Notes: generated by a model not told the origin, from the sequence alone. A DNA stretch of 8,286 bases from Rhodospirillaceae bacterium (GCA_947458525.1 CANHAG010000037.1:1-8286); one strand, 5' to 3'. Shown: positions 1 to 5,633, counted from the stretch's first letter. Program-made: numbers and translations.

Positions 1-3
1 GTT

Positions 4-291
4 ATGAGCACAACCGCACAGCGCATCACGCAGTTACTGCAAACCGCGTTTTCCCCCAACCATCTCGAGGTGACGGATGACTCCGCCCGCCATGCCGGCC
101 ATATGGGCGCACGCCCTGAGGGACAGACGCATTTTACGGTTGCCATCGTGGCCGAAGCGTTTCGTGGTAAATCGCGTGTGGAAACGCACCGGATGGTTTA
201 TGCGGTACTTGCCGGGTTATTTGAGCAGGGACTGCATGCCCTGGCCATCACGGCGCGCGCATCGTCGCCCGGTAGTGACGGCGCTATCTAA
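4..291 (+). CDS. bolA: BolA family protein
   Basis: This 95-residue protein is a complete BolA-fold protein. BolA proteins partner with monothiol glutaredoxins to bind or transfer Fe-S clusters in the cytoplasm, and some also act as transcription regulators. Visible family signatures are LEVTDDSARHAGH (residues 21-33), THFTVAIVAEAFRG (42-55), SRVETHRMVY with the conserved cluster-ligand histidine H63 (57-66), and GLHALAITARA (76-86). The length is normal for the family. The ATG lies only three bases from the window edge, so the ribosome binding site cannot be assessed. The TAA stop at 289-291 overlaps the TAG stop of the opposing Hsp33 gene at 288-290, so the two genes share almost no 3' untranslated space. 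Family assignment is firm; which BolA subgroup it belongs to is not resolved. Confidence 0.93.
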   Translation: MSTTAQRITQLLQTAFSPNHLEVTDDSARHAGHMGARPEGQTHFTVAIVAEAFRGKSRVETHRMVYAVLAGLFEQGLHALAITARASSPGSDGAI

Positions 292-1184
292 ACCCCGATT
301 TCTGATGGGGTGAAGGATTCCTCGTTATTGCAGAACTGGCAATGGACGCGCACGACACCATCCATCACCATGGCTTCGCGCTCGCCTTGGGGCATGGAGG
401 TAAGCACCTCGAGAATGCGGCGGCGCGAGCAGCGGCAGCCAGAGCGGATGCTACGGTCGGGGTACACCACCACGCCCTGCTCGTGAAACAGGCGGTACAG
501 CAGATCATGCGGCGGGAGGTCGGGGTCAAGCATCTCCTGTGGTTTTACGGTGGCGAGCATCACGCGGGCATAATGCCAGTGATCTTCCTGCTCTGCCTCC
601 TCTGACACCTCGGTGGGGTGAGCCTGCGGCAGGCGTTCAAGCATGAGGCCAGCCGCGCGCCAGCGCGTAGCGCCATCGGTAGAAACACGCCCTATGGCGA
701 GGGTAAGATCTGCGGGCAGCTGCACCGAATCGCGGAAATAGGCGTAAAGCGCTTCGGCCAGACTGTCGCCCTCCAGCGCCACCATGCCCTGATAGCGCTG
801 CGCGCCACCGCCAAGGTCAATGGTGATTGCCAGATACGCCTCCGCCCCGAGCAGGTCGCGCGGCGAACGCACACCGTCTGCCGCAGGGATAACCGCCCCC
901 TCGCGCAGCTCGGCATAGCCGCGAATCTCGCCGCCATAGACCGCATCTGCCACCATCAGCCGCACCGCGCCCGGGCCGCGCACTTCGAGGGTAAAAATGC
1001 CCTCCTGTTTGAGGTTGGCCGAAAGCAGCGCCACCACCACCAGCATCTCGCCCAGAAGCTCAGATACGGGCGGCGGATAGGCATGGCGGTGCAGAATATC
1101 ATCGACCACCGAGGTCAGCCGCACCAGACGGCCGCGCAGCCTCGTATCATGCAGTGAAAAAGGAATGAGGATATTTTCTGTCAC
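288..1184 (-). CDS. hslO: Hsp33 redox-regulated chaperonin
   Basis: This 298-residue protein is Hsp33, a cytoplasmic holdase chaperone switched on by oxidation of a zinc-bound cysteine centre. The C-terminal redox switch is intact: C250 and C252 (CRC) and C282 and C285 (CQFC) give the CxC...CxxC zinc site expected of the family. The N-terminal part (about 1-230) carries the Hsp33 fold, including VSELLGEMLVVVALLSANLK (38-57). The start is GTG at 1182-1184. An in-frame TAG four codons upstream (1194-1196) rules out a longer form, and only a weak GGTGG-like ribosome binding site is seen. It converges on bolA with overlapping stops. A possible miniprotein gene lies 49 bases upstream on the same strand and could be co-transcribed. 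Both bolA and hslO relate to thiol and redox homeostasis, though convergent placement argues against co-regulation. Confidence 0.95.
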   Translation of the reverse strand: MTENILIPFSLHDTRLRGRLVRLTSVVDDILHRHAYPPPVSELLGEMLVVVALLSANLKQEGIFTLEVRGPGAVRLMVADAVYGGEIRGYAELREGAVIPAADGVRSPRDLLGAEAYLAITIDLGGGAQRYQGMVALEGDSLAEALYAYFRDSVQLPADLTLAIGRVSTDGATRWRAAGLMLERLPQAHPTEVSEEAEQEDHWHYARVMLATVKPQEMLDPDLPPHDLLYRLFHEQGVVVYPDRSIRSGCRCSRRRILEVLTSMPQGEREAMVMDGVVRVHCQFCNNEESFTPSEIGV

Positions 1185-1233
1185 ACGCCACCGCTAGCCC
1201 AAGCCGCCACGAAAGACCAGTATTTCGGTGGGG

Positions 1234-1350
1234 TCAGTGAATCAGTGAAGCGTAGAGCAGAACCACCAGCACCATTGAAAGCACGCTGACCAGCCCGGCG
1301 CGGGAATGATCCAGTCGCATTTCTGAAATAATTTTTCGAAAACCACGCAT
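1234..1350 (-). CDS. putative 38-residue single-pass membrane miniprotein
   Basis: This small reading frame encodes a basic, amphipathic N-terminus (MRGFRKIISEMRLDHSRAG) followed by one hydrophobic segment (about residues 19-37, rich in V, L, S and M) that ends almost at the stop. The predicted form is a single-pass inner-membrane miniprotein with a cytoplasmic N-terminus by the positive-inside rule. The start is chosen because AGGTG lies four bases before the ATG at 1348-1350. An in-frame ATG at 1375-1377 would add nine residues but has only an A-rich sequence before it. The frame sits in an otherwise empty interval, on the same strand as and 49 bases ahead of hslO. I do not recognise a family. 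The charge and hydrophobicity pattern plus the ribosome binding site are the only support, so this is a candidate rather than an established gene. Confidence 0.5.
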   Translation of the reverse strand: MRGFRKIISEMRLDHSRAGLVSVLSMVLVVLLYASLIH

Positions 1351-1459
1351 TGCGCACCTGCCGAGTGTTTTATGCATTGATTTTTGTTTTTATAGTGCGT
1401 TCGACATAGCAGATTTTTTACCTCCGGGCAAATTCATTAAATTTTGTTAATTGATTGCC
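1351..1459 (-). promoter_or_regulatory. AT-rich leader region before the miniprotein and hslO
   Basis: This stretch is much richer in A and T than its surroundings. On the minus strand a TATAAA hexamer (complement of 1389-1394) lies about 40 bases before the miniprotein ATG and could be a -10 element, but no good -35 is present at the right distance. Further upstream on the same strand is a GGAGG (complement of CCTCC at about 1431-1435) followed by a five-codon frame, ATG TCG AAC GCA CTA TAA. This could be a tiny leader or chance. I see no other gene here. Confidence 0.25.
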
Positions 1460-1483
1460 ATGCGCGCGCCGCCCGGCGCGCAT
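1460..1483 (-). terminator. GC-rich hairpin downstream of mtgA
   Basis: ATGCGCGC (1460-1467) is the exact reverse complement of GCGCGCAT (1476-1483). An alternative register pairs GCGCGCC (1464-1470) with GGCGCGC (1475-1481) around a four-base loop. It lies 13 bases past the mtgA stop on the minus strand. The sequence after it on that strand is AT-rich but lacks a clean T run, so it is at best an imperfect intrinsic terminator or a 3'-end-stabilising hairpin. Confidence 0.4.
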
Positions 1484-1496
1484 TGGTTCCGCCGGA

Positions 1497-2210
1497 TTAC
1501 CGCACGCAGGCGGATGCCACGCCCCGGTTCACCCGGGCGCTGATGCTTTCGGCATAGCCGAGCATATAGCCAGAAGGGTTTGCGGGGTTGCGCCGGGTGG
1601 GGTTGGGCAGCGCCGCGGCCAGCAACGCGGATTGCCACGGTGAAAGCGCAGCAGCGGATATGCCGAAATAATGCCGTGCCGCCGCTTCCGCGCCGAAAAT
1701 ACCAGGGCCGAATTCGGCGGTATTGAGGTAGGCCTCTATGATGCGCCGCTTGCTCCAGACCCTGTCGAGGGCGAGGGCGAGGGGAATTTCCACCGGTTTT
1801 CTGAGATAGGCGAAATGATGCCAGAGAAAAAGATTTTTCACCGTCTGCATGGTGATGGTGGAAGCGCCGTGGCTACGGTCACTATCCAGATCGATCACTT
1901 CCGCCACCGCGCCCTGCATGGCCTGCCAGTCCACGCCGCGATGGTCACAGAATCGCCCGTCTTCTGCCGCAATCACCGCGCGGATGAGGGTGGGGGAAAC
2001 ACGCGCAAGCGGCACAAACTCACGCGTGACCGGGCGCAGAGTCACAAAACGCGCCATCATCAGCGTGGAGATGGGGGGAAGTAGCGTATTGTAAAGCAGC
2101 AGCGCGCCCAGAACCATCATCAGCCAGTAAAGCACACGGCGCAGAAGACGTAGCGGTGAGGCGCGGCGTTTACGGGGTGGAAAGAGCCGGGAAGACCTGG
2201 TGCGGCGCAT
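1497..2210 (-). CDS. mtgA: monofunctional biosynthetic peptidoglycan transglycosylase
   Basis: This 237-residue enzyme polymerises lipid II into glycan strands at the outer face of the inner membrane. It belongs to glycosyltransferase family 51 without a transpeptidase domain, and its length fits MtgA. A basic N-terminus is followed by one membrane anchor (about 24-44). The GT51 motifs appear in order: EDGRFCDHRGVDW (83-95) with the expected catalytic glutamate E83, GASTITMQ (115-122), LRKPVE (136-141) and KRRIIEAYLN (154-163), then AALLAALPNP-like sequence near 200 (read as LLAAALPNP). The ATG lies 14 bases after the stop of the secreted coiled-coil/Pro-Ala protein on the same strand, so the two are probably one transcript. 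No strong Shine-Dalgarno is visible, which suggests translational coupling. A GC hairpin follows the stop. Confidence 0.95.
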   Translation of the reverse strand: MRRTRSSRLFPPRKRRASPLRLLRRVLYWLMMVLGALLLYNTLLPPISTLMMARFVTLRPVTREFVPLARVSPTLIRAVIAAEDGRFCDHRGVDWQAMQGAVAEVIDLDSDRSHGASTITMQTVKNLFLWHHFAYLRKPVEIPLALALDRVWSKRRIIEAYLNTAEFGPGIFGAEAAARHYFGISAAALSPWQSALLAAALPNPTRRNPANPSGYMLGYAESISARVNRGVASACVR

Positions 2211-2224
2211 GGGCGCCAGCGGTT

Positions 2225-2791
2225 TTAGGGCTCTTCACCCGGCGGCAGGGCAGGCATTCCCGAATCGGCCGGGGCAATGGCGGGTGCCGTGACCTGATTA
2301 TTCGGTGCCAGTGCCGGTGCAACCGGCGCGGTGGCCTCAGGCGCGGCGGCAGGCGGCACGATGACGGGTGCGGGATCCACCGACGGTGCCATGGTGGGGC
2401 TCGTGATGTTGCCAGAGGGCGGTATGGTGGGGATGGGCGCCGGCTCTGCCACAGGCGCGGTAGCGGTAGGAGCAGTAGCAGGGACGGGTGCCGGCTCGAC
2501 CACCGGTGGGGTGGCAGCCGCGGCGGCGGCTTCTTCCTCGGCCTTGCGTTTGGCTTCCAGCGCAGCTTCACGCCTCTGGCGTGCGCGCTCGGCTGCCGCA
2601 CGCTCTGCGGCGCGGCGCTTAGCGGCTTCGGCCTTGATGTCGGCGATTTCCTGTGCGGTCAACGGGGCGGAAGGGGGACCAAAGGGTGAGATAATGGTAG
2701 TGGTTGAGACCGGTGCAAGCGGCTCTGTCTGCGCAAGCGCCGGAGCGGTAAGAGTGGTGGCCGCCAGAAGAACCAGACTATAGGCACGCAT
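2225..2791 (-). CDS. secreted coiled-coil and Pro/Ala-rich protein, function unknown
   Basis: I do not recognise this 188-residue protein as a named family. It has a clear Sec signal peptide (residues 1-20, cleavage likely after ALA before Q21) with no lipobox cysteine. Residues about 46-93 form a highly charged Ala/Glu/Arg/Lys stretch expected to be a single long helix or coiled coil. Residues 94-188 are proline/alanine/valine-rich with repeated PAP, VAPA and TAP words, typical of a flexible spacer spanning periplasm or cell wall. The start is well supported: GGAGG (complement of 2799-2803) lies seven bases before the ATG. It precedes mtgA by 14 bases, which hints at a periplasmic scaffold or cell-wall role by association only. 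The low-complexity composition means homology searches may be misleading. Confidence 0.8.
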   Translation of the reverse strand: MRAYSLVLLAATTLTAPALAQTEPLAPVSTTTIISPFGPPSAPLTAQEIADIKAEAAKRRAAERAAAERARQRREAALEAKRKAEEEAAAAAATPPVVEPAPVPATAPTATAPVAEPAPIPTIPPSGNITSPTMAPSVDPAPVIVPPAAAPEATAPVAPALAPNNQVTAPAIAPADSGMPALPPGEEP

Positions 2792-2935
2792 AAACTGACC
2801 TCCGGAATCAAGGAATGAGAGATGATAACGAGGCGCACTTTGTCATAATTTTACTGCTTGTCCAATGATTTCATCAAACTGTCACATTTCTTGACCCGGT
2901 TTTTGGGTAGACTCAAAGGTGAGGTAACAGGCGTG

Positions 2936-3799
2936 ATGGAAACCAAACCGAAACATTTCAGCCCGCCCCCCCCTGAGGCCACGCGCTCGAAGGGCGAGAA
3001 GCTGTTTGACTGGCTCGTTTATGGCGGGCTGGGAGGCGTGACCACGTTTCTGGTCACTATTCCCCTTGCCTACTGGATGCGCTATAGCGGCGGCGAAGCA
3101 AAAATGGGCGCGTGGCTGGATAAGGCTGGCGTACGCGGGAATCTCGCGAAACAGGTGCTGAATACCACCACCTTGTCGCATGGCGGTAACCTGATGATTC
3201 TGCCGATCGCTTATGCCGAGGCTCACCATGCCCAGATTGTAGATGGGCTCAATAAAATGGTGGGCGACCCTACACCGGTGGAGGAAATTCAGGCCAAAAA
3301 CAAGCCTACGCTTGGCAGTCTGGTGCGTGGACGGGTAACGGCGTGGCTTGCAGTTCTTGCTGGCTTTGTAGGGTTTGGAACCGCATTCAAACACACCGTG
3401 CAAACCTTTGAGAACGAAATGGGCGAGCTTTTCTGTAAGCGCACCAATGTGCCCAGGTATTTTTTTACCGAGACCGTGAAAAACGGTATCAAAACCATGA
3501 AACAGCACGAGAGCAAAACCTACCGTGTTGGTGTGATCAGCGCGCAGGATGTTTTTGCAACTGCCTGTGCCGCGACATTGCTATATTTCGGCAGCCATTT
3601 CTTCGCGCGCAAGAAACAGGAGCGCGCGCAGCACAGCGCGGAGGCGCAGAGGGTGTCAGCCACGCCGCCGCCATTACAGAAAACGGGCAAGGTGACTGTC
3701 GCTGAAGCACAGGAGCCCGCAGCTGCTAAAGGCGAGTTCGCAGCGCGGGTTCAGGCCGCAAGGCATGAGGGCGCAGAGGCGGCGATGCAGCGGGCATGA
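2936..3799 (+). CDS. multi-helix inner-membrane protein, function unknown
   Basis: I do not recognise this protein. From ATG 2936 it is 287 residues. It has a short Pro-rich N-terminus, a first hydrophobic helix (about residues 27-48), a well-structured soluble stretch with NTTTLSHGGNLMILPIAYAEAHH (about 76-98), a second helix (about 132-152), a segment containing FCKRTNVPRYFFTETVKNGIK, a third helix (about 203-224), and a charged, Ala/Gln-rich tail (225-287) likely in the cytoplasm. The reading frame is open back to a TTG at 2858, but that start has no ribosome binding site. GAGGT at 2921-2925 serves GTG 2933 or ATG 2936 much better. It is divergent from the Pro/Ala protein gene. The conserved-looking central soluble part suggests a real folded protein, not a spurious frame. 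Confidence 0.8.
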   Translation: METKPKHFSPPPPEATRSKGEKLFDWLVYGGLGGVTTFLVTIPLAYWMRYSGGEAKMGAWLDKAGVRGNLAKQVLNTTTLSHGGNLMILPIAYAEAHHAQIVDGLNKMVGDPTPVEEIQAKNKPTLGSLVRGRVTAWLAVLAGFVGFGTAFKHTVQTFENEMGELFCKRTNVPRYFFTETVKNGIKTMKQHESKTYRVGVISAQDVFATACAATLLYFGSHFFARKKQERAQHSAEAQRVSATPPPLQKTGKVTVAEAQEPAAAKGEFAARVQAARHEGAEAAMQRA

Positions 3800-3817
3800 T
3801 TGCGTCTGGCGTTCGGC

Positions 3818-3823
3818 TATAAT
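3818..3823 (+). promoter_or_regulatory. TATAAT -10 hexamer upstream of the toxin-antitoxin pair
   Basis: This is an exact -10 consensus, 40 bases before the antitoxin ATG and 18 bases after the previous gene's stop. The expected -35 position holds only ATGATT (3796-3801, 16-base spacing), so it is a partial match. A second option is CTGACA (3829-3834) with TACATT (3852-3857) at 17 bases, which would start the transcript at or next to the antitoxin ATG. Confidence 0.4.
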
Positions 3824-3845
3824 TTTGGCTGACACAGATAGGCGG

Positions 3846-3863
3846 GTGTATTACATTGTACAC
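3846..3863. promoter_or_regulatory. candidate antitoxin operator (inverted repeat)
   Basis: GTGTA (3846-3850) and TACAC (3859-3863) form an inverted repeat separated by eight bases and ending directly at the antitoxin ATG. Ribbon-helix-helix antitoxins of this class normally autorepress by binding short palindromes at their own promoter, so this is the natural operator candidate. The arms are only five bases each, which limits confidence. Confidence 0.35.
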
Positions 3864-4127
3864 ATGAAAACACAATCTTCCGATACCATGACCATTCGCC
3901 TTAGCGGCAAAACCAAATCCCGGCTCGACGAGCTGGCGCAGCATACGCATCGTACCCGTTCGTTTCTCGCGGGTGAGGCGATTACGGATTACGTGGAGCG
4001 TGAGCTTGCGATTATTGCAGGCATTCACCAAGGCATGGCCGATATGGAGGCTGGCCGCGTCACCCCGCATAAGCAGGCAATGCAACAGATCAGGAAGACC
4101 ATCGCCCGCGCGAAGAAAAGCCAATGA
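3864..4127 (+). CDS. ribbon-helix-helix antitoxin of a ParDE/RelBE-type module
   Basis: This 87-residue protein is a CopG/RHH-type antitoxin that should bind and neutralise the adjacent toxin and repress its own promoter. The N-terminal RHH domain is visible as TMTIRLSGKTKSRLDELAQHTHRT (about 8-31), then SFLAGEAITDYVEREL (33-48). The C-terminal half (about 50-87) is the expected toxin-binding arm and is basic at its end. The start at 3864 matches the usual length of the family. The frame stays open upstream into the preceding gene, but those residues look non-coding. No Shine-Dalgarno precedes the ATG, so initiation may be leaderless or weak. A GTG at 3846 is a less likely alternative. The TGA stop overlaps the toxin ATG by four bases, giving translational coupling. 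Confidence 0.85.
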   Translation: MKTQSSDTMTIRLSGKTKSRLDELAQHTHRTRSFLAGEAITDYVERELAIIAGIHQGMADMEAGRVTPHKQAMQQIRKTIARAKKSQ

Positions 4128-4417
4128 GAAAGATCGTCTGGGCAGAAGACGCCTTGCGGGACTTTAATGGTGCGATCTTCTACATAGCCAAGGACAATCA
4201 CCTTGCCGCCTCTGTTATAGCGGATCGTATTGAGGTAACGGCTGGTGAGCTGGCACTGCTGCCCACCGGACATCCGGGGCGTGTTAAAGGCATCTACGAA
4301 AAGCTGGTGCTGAAAACTCCCTACATTATCGCCTATGCGCTATCGGATCAGGCTGTCACCATTGTGCGGGTAATTCATGGAAGGCGCAACTGGCAGGAGG
4401 ATGCATGGCCTGAGTGA
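4124..4417 (+). CDS. ParE/RelE superfamily toxin
   Basis: This 97-residue protein has the layout of a ParE-like toxin: VWAEDALRDFNGAIFYIAKDN (about 5-25) forms the N-terminal strand and helix hairpin, then AADRI-like helix residues (IADRIEVTAGELALLP, 32-47), GHPGRVKG (49-56) and the core-sheet residues LVLKTPYIIAYAL and VTIVRVIHGRRNW (61-90). ParE toxins poison DNA gyrase while RelE relatives cut ribosome-bound mRNA; sequence alone favours the ParE branch but does not prove the target. The gene starts inside the antitoxin stop codon (ATGA), the standard antitoxin-first order. It appears intact, with no truncation. It converges on the peptidoglycan-binding protein gene with 15 bases between stop codons. 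Confidence 0.88.
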   Translation: MRKIVWAEDALRDFNGAIFYIAKDNHLAASVIADRIEVTAGELALLPTGHPGRVKGIYEKLVLKTPYIIAYALSDQAVTIVRVIHGRRNWQEDAWPE

Positions 4418-4433
4418 GTATTAAGGAATACTC
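4416..4433. terminator. short hairpin between convergent genes
   Basis: GAGTATT (4416-4422) and AATACTC (4427-4433) are exact reverse complements around a four-base loop. The hairpin touches the stop codons of both the toxin gene and the opposing gene, a common place for a bidirectional terminator. Neither side has a T run, so any terminator would be weak. Confidence 0.3.
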
Positions 4434-4873
4434 TAACGCCGGGCAGTACGATAAGCGGATCGGCAGGTGCGCACATTGGCAATCGGGTGCGAATGAAAGG
4501 CCAGGCGCTGCACGGTTTCTGCGCCCACCTTGCCATCTGCCTGCAGGCCGTTATCCTGCTGGAATTCAAGCACCGCCGCCTTGGTGATCTGGCTATAAAC
4601 CCCATCCGCCGCGCCGTGATAATAACCCAGCTCCGTCAGTTTGCGCTGGATAATAGCCACATTGCGCGGCTGATTGGTATAGCTCATCTGCGCGACGCGA
4701 ATCGAGCCGCAATGGCCGATGGTCTGCGCCTCTTTACCCGGGCCCCCGAAAACATCGAAGGGTGGCGGATTATAGTTTTGCGGGCGGGCGAAGGCGCTCG
4801 CACTCATCAGCAGCACCGCGAGCATCGCCGCCGCGCGGACGGTAATCAGGGAACGGGAATGGGTATGACGCAT
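4433..4873 (-). CDS. exported protein with a peptidoglycan-binding (PG_binding_1) domain
   Basis: This 146-residue protein has a signal peptide (about 1-29, likely cut after AFA) and one C-terminal peptidoglycan-binding domain (about 68-125). The domain shows the family pattern IIQRKLTELGYYHGAADGVY (74-93), TKAAVLEFQQDNGL (97-110) and ADGKVGAETVQRL (112-124). Domains of this type bind cell-wall glycan or stem peptides and usually target a hydrolase or other partner, but no catalytic domain is present here. Two cysteines in the mature protein (C55 and C137) could form a disulfide. The start at ATG 4871-4873 has only a weak GGAT ribosome binding site, and that site lies within one arm of an 11-bp inverted repeat carrying DnaA-box sequences. 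Confidence 0.88.
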   Translation of the reverse strand: MRHTHSRSLITVRAAAMLAVLLMSASAFARPQNYNPPPFDVFGGPGKEAQTIGHCGSIRVAQMSYTNQPRNVAIIQRKLTELGYYHGAADGVYSQITKAAVLEFQQDNGLQADGKVGAETVQRLAFHSHPIANVRTCRSAYRTARR

Positions 4874-4876
4874 AAA

Positions 4877-4922
4877 CTATCCACATGTTGTTAATACTGA
4901 TGGCCAATATACATGTGGATAA
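4877..4922. promoter_or_regulatory. inverted repeat carrying two facing DnaA-box sequences
   Basis: TATCCACATGT (4878-4888) and ACATGTGGATA (4911-4921) are exact reverse complements. On the minus strand 4914-4922 reads TTATCCACA, a perfect DnaA box. On the plus strand 4877-4885 reads CTATCCACA, one base away. A TATATT hexamer on the minus strand (complement of 4906-4911) lies between them and could be the -10 of the peptidoglycan-binding protein gene. The proximal box begins four bases before its start codon. The pair could be an operator, or, if transcription starts further upstream, an RNA hairpin covering the ribosome binding site. Confidence 0.5.
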
Positions 4923-4959
4923 TGAAGAAAAGGTTAATAACTGAAAGGTAATTTTGGGT

Positions 4960-5073
4960 GAGCCATGAGCCATGAGCTTAGAGCTATGAGGTTTCAGCTT
5001 TTAGGGAGCAAAGGGCATGTCTTTGCCACATTCACGAACGCGCTAAAACCTCATGGCTCATGGCTATGAAGCT
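4960..5073. repeat. inverted heptad-repeat element A (GAGCCAT units)
   Basis: The left side is a run of 7-base units in strict register: GAGCCAT, GAGCCAT, GAGCTTA, GAGCTAT, GAGGTTT, CAGCTTT (4960-5001). The right side carries the same unit reversed: AAACCTC, ATGGCTC, ATGGCTA, TGAAGCT (5046-5073). An exact 15-base pairing is 4962-4976 with 5050-5064; another register pairs 4981-4998 with 5042-5059 at 16 of 18 positions. The spacer holds its own hairpin, GCAAAG (5008-5013) with CTTTGC (5021-5026). The right end overlaps the stop codon of the minus-strand gene ending at 5072. There is no coding capacity and no transposase. Confidence 0.8.
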
Positions 5074-5572
5074 AGCGTGCGGCTTCGGCCGGGGTGGCGG
5101 CGCGGGCTTCGCGCTCGGCGAGAATGGCGGCGGCGCGGGTTTTGTCATTGAGAGAACGGTCGGCGATGATCTCTTTCATCCTGTCATGTCCGGGCTTGCG
5201 GTCAACGGATGCTGCCCAGTTACGGGTGGGGGCTTCCTGTTCGGGCGTTTGGCTACGGTCATGCGCCACGGCAGGTACGAGCACCGGCACCATGCCGGGC
5301 GAGGCGGCGGCCACATGGCCTTCGCGCATCTGCCCGCTTGCAGCCTGGTTGCGGTGAGTATAGTCGCGGTACACATTCATGATACCGCTAAAAAGCGAGG
5401 CTGAGAGGCTTATCGCTAAAGCGCTCCATAAGCCACCACCGAAACTTATACCTAAAACAGGAAATACGACCATAGCAATCCCTGCCATCAGAGCGCCGCT
5501 GATCGCACCCGACAACAGCCCACGCCCGAAGGCGCTGAGACCCGACATAAATCCTGAAGAACGGTTTTCCAT
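5072..5572 (-). CDS. small membrane protein with two adjacent helices, function unknown
   Basis: I do not recognise this 166-residue protein. The N-terminal third is a glycine-rich hydrophobic region with two predicted membrane helices (about 19-43 and 46-66), including GRGLLSGAISGALMAGIAM, where small residues at regular spacing suggest tight helix packing. The remainder (about 68-166) is soluble, charged and Ala-rich, and ends in a helical stretch, RMKEIIADRSLNDKTRAAAI (131-150) and LAEREARAA. The short loop between helices and the charged tail suggest both ends face the cytoplasm. The ATG at 5570-5572 has only GGGT as a possible ribosome binding site. It is divergent from nth with a 61-base gap. 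Its TAG stop (5072-5074) forms the first bases of the heptad repeat element on this strand. Confidence 0.75.
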   Translation of the reverse strand: MENRSSGFMSGLSAFGRGLLSGAISGALMAGIAMVVFPVLGISFGGGLWSALAISLSASLFSGIMNVYRDYTHRNQAASGQMREGHVAAASPGMVPVLVPAVAHDRSQTPEQEAPTRNWAASVDRKPGHDRMKEIIADRSLNDKTRAAAILAEREARAATPAEAAR

Positions 5573-5610
5573 AGACCCATTCTAGCAAATTCTTTCTTGC
5601 TGAATGTGAC

Positions 5611-5624
5611 AATTTCGTGAAATT
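5611..5624. promoter_or_regulatory. palindrome between divergent genes
   Basis: AATTTC (5611-5616) and GAAATT (5619-5624) flank a two-base centre. The palindrome lies nine bases before the nth start codon and within the 61-base gap shared with the divergent membrane protein gene, so a repressor bound here could affect either promoter. No regulator family can be named from the sequence. Confidence 0.3.
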
Positions 5625-5633
5625 ACACGCGGT

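Noticed and set aside
292..311. ACCCC/GGGGT hairpin at the bolA-hslO convergence as a terminator
   Set aside because: The stem is only five base pairs with a ten-base loop, lies in the hslO coding end, and has just a three-T run after it on the minus strand.
618..1157. Long plus-strand open frame opposite hslO
   Set aside because: It is antisense to a clear Hsp33 gene with intact motifs, has skewed composition (many R, H and Q residues) and no ribosome binding site or family features.
2156..2783. Plus-strand Gly/Arg- and Ala/Gly-rich open frames opposite the Pro/Ala protein gene
   Set aside because: They are reverse-complement shadows of GC-rich Ala/Pro codons. The minus-strand frame has a signal peptide and a strong GGAGG ribosome binding site, so it is the real gene.
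2891..2919. TTGACC as the -35 of a promoter for the unknown membrane protein
   Set aside because: At 16 to 18 bases downstream there is no -10-like hexamer (TCAAAG, CAAAGG), so it is not supportable as a promoter.
3765..3863. Longer antitoxin beginning at the ATG at 3765
   Set aside because: It would overlap the end of the preceding gene and add Arg/Cys-rich residues not seen in RHH antitoxins, while the RHH domain is complete from 3864.
4877..5073. Chromosomal or plasmid replication origin, suggested by DnaA boxes, AT-rich sequence and repeats
   Set aside because: Only two DnaA boxes are present, there is no neighbouring replication gene, no box cluster and only a short AT-rich tract. A promoter operator is more economical.
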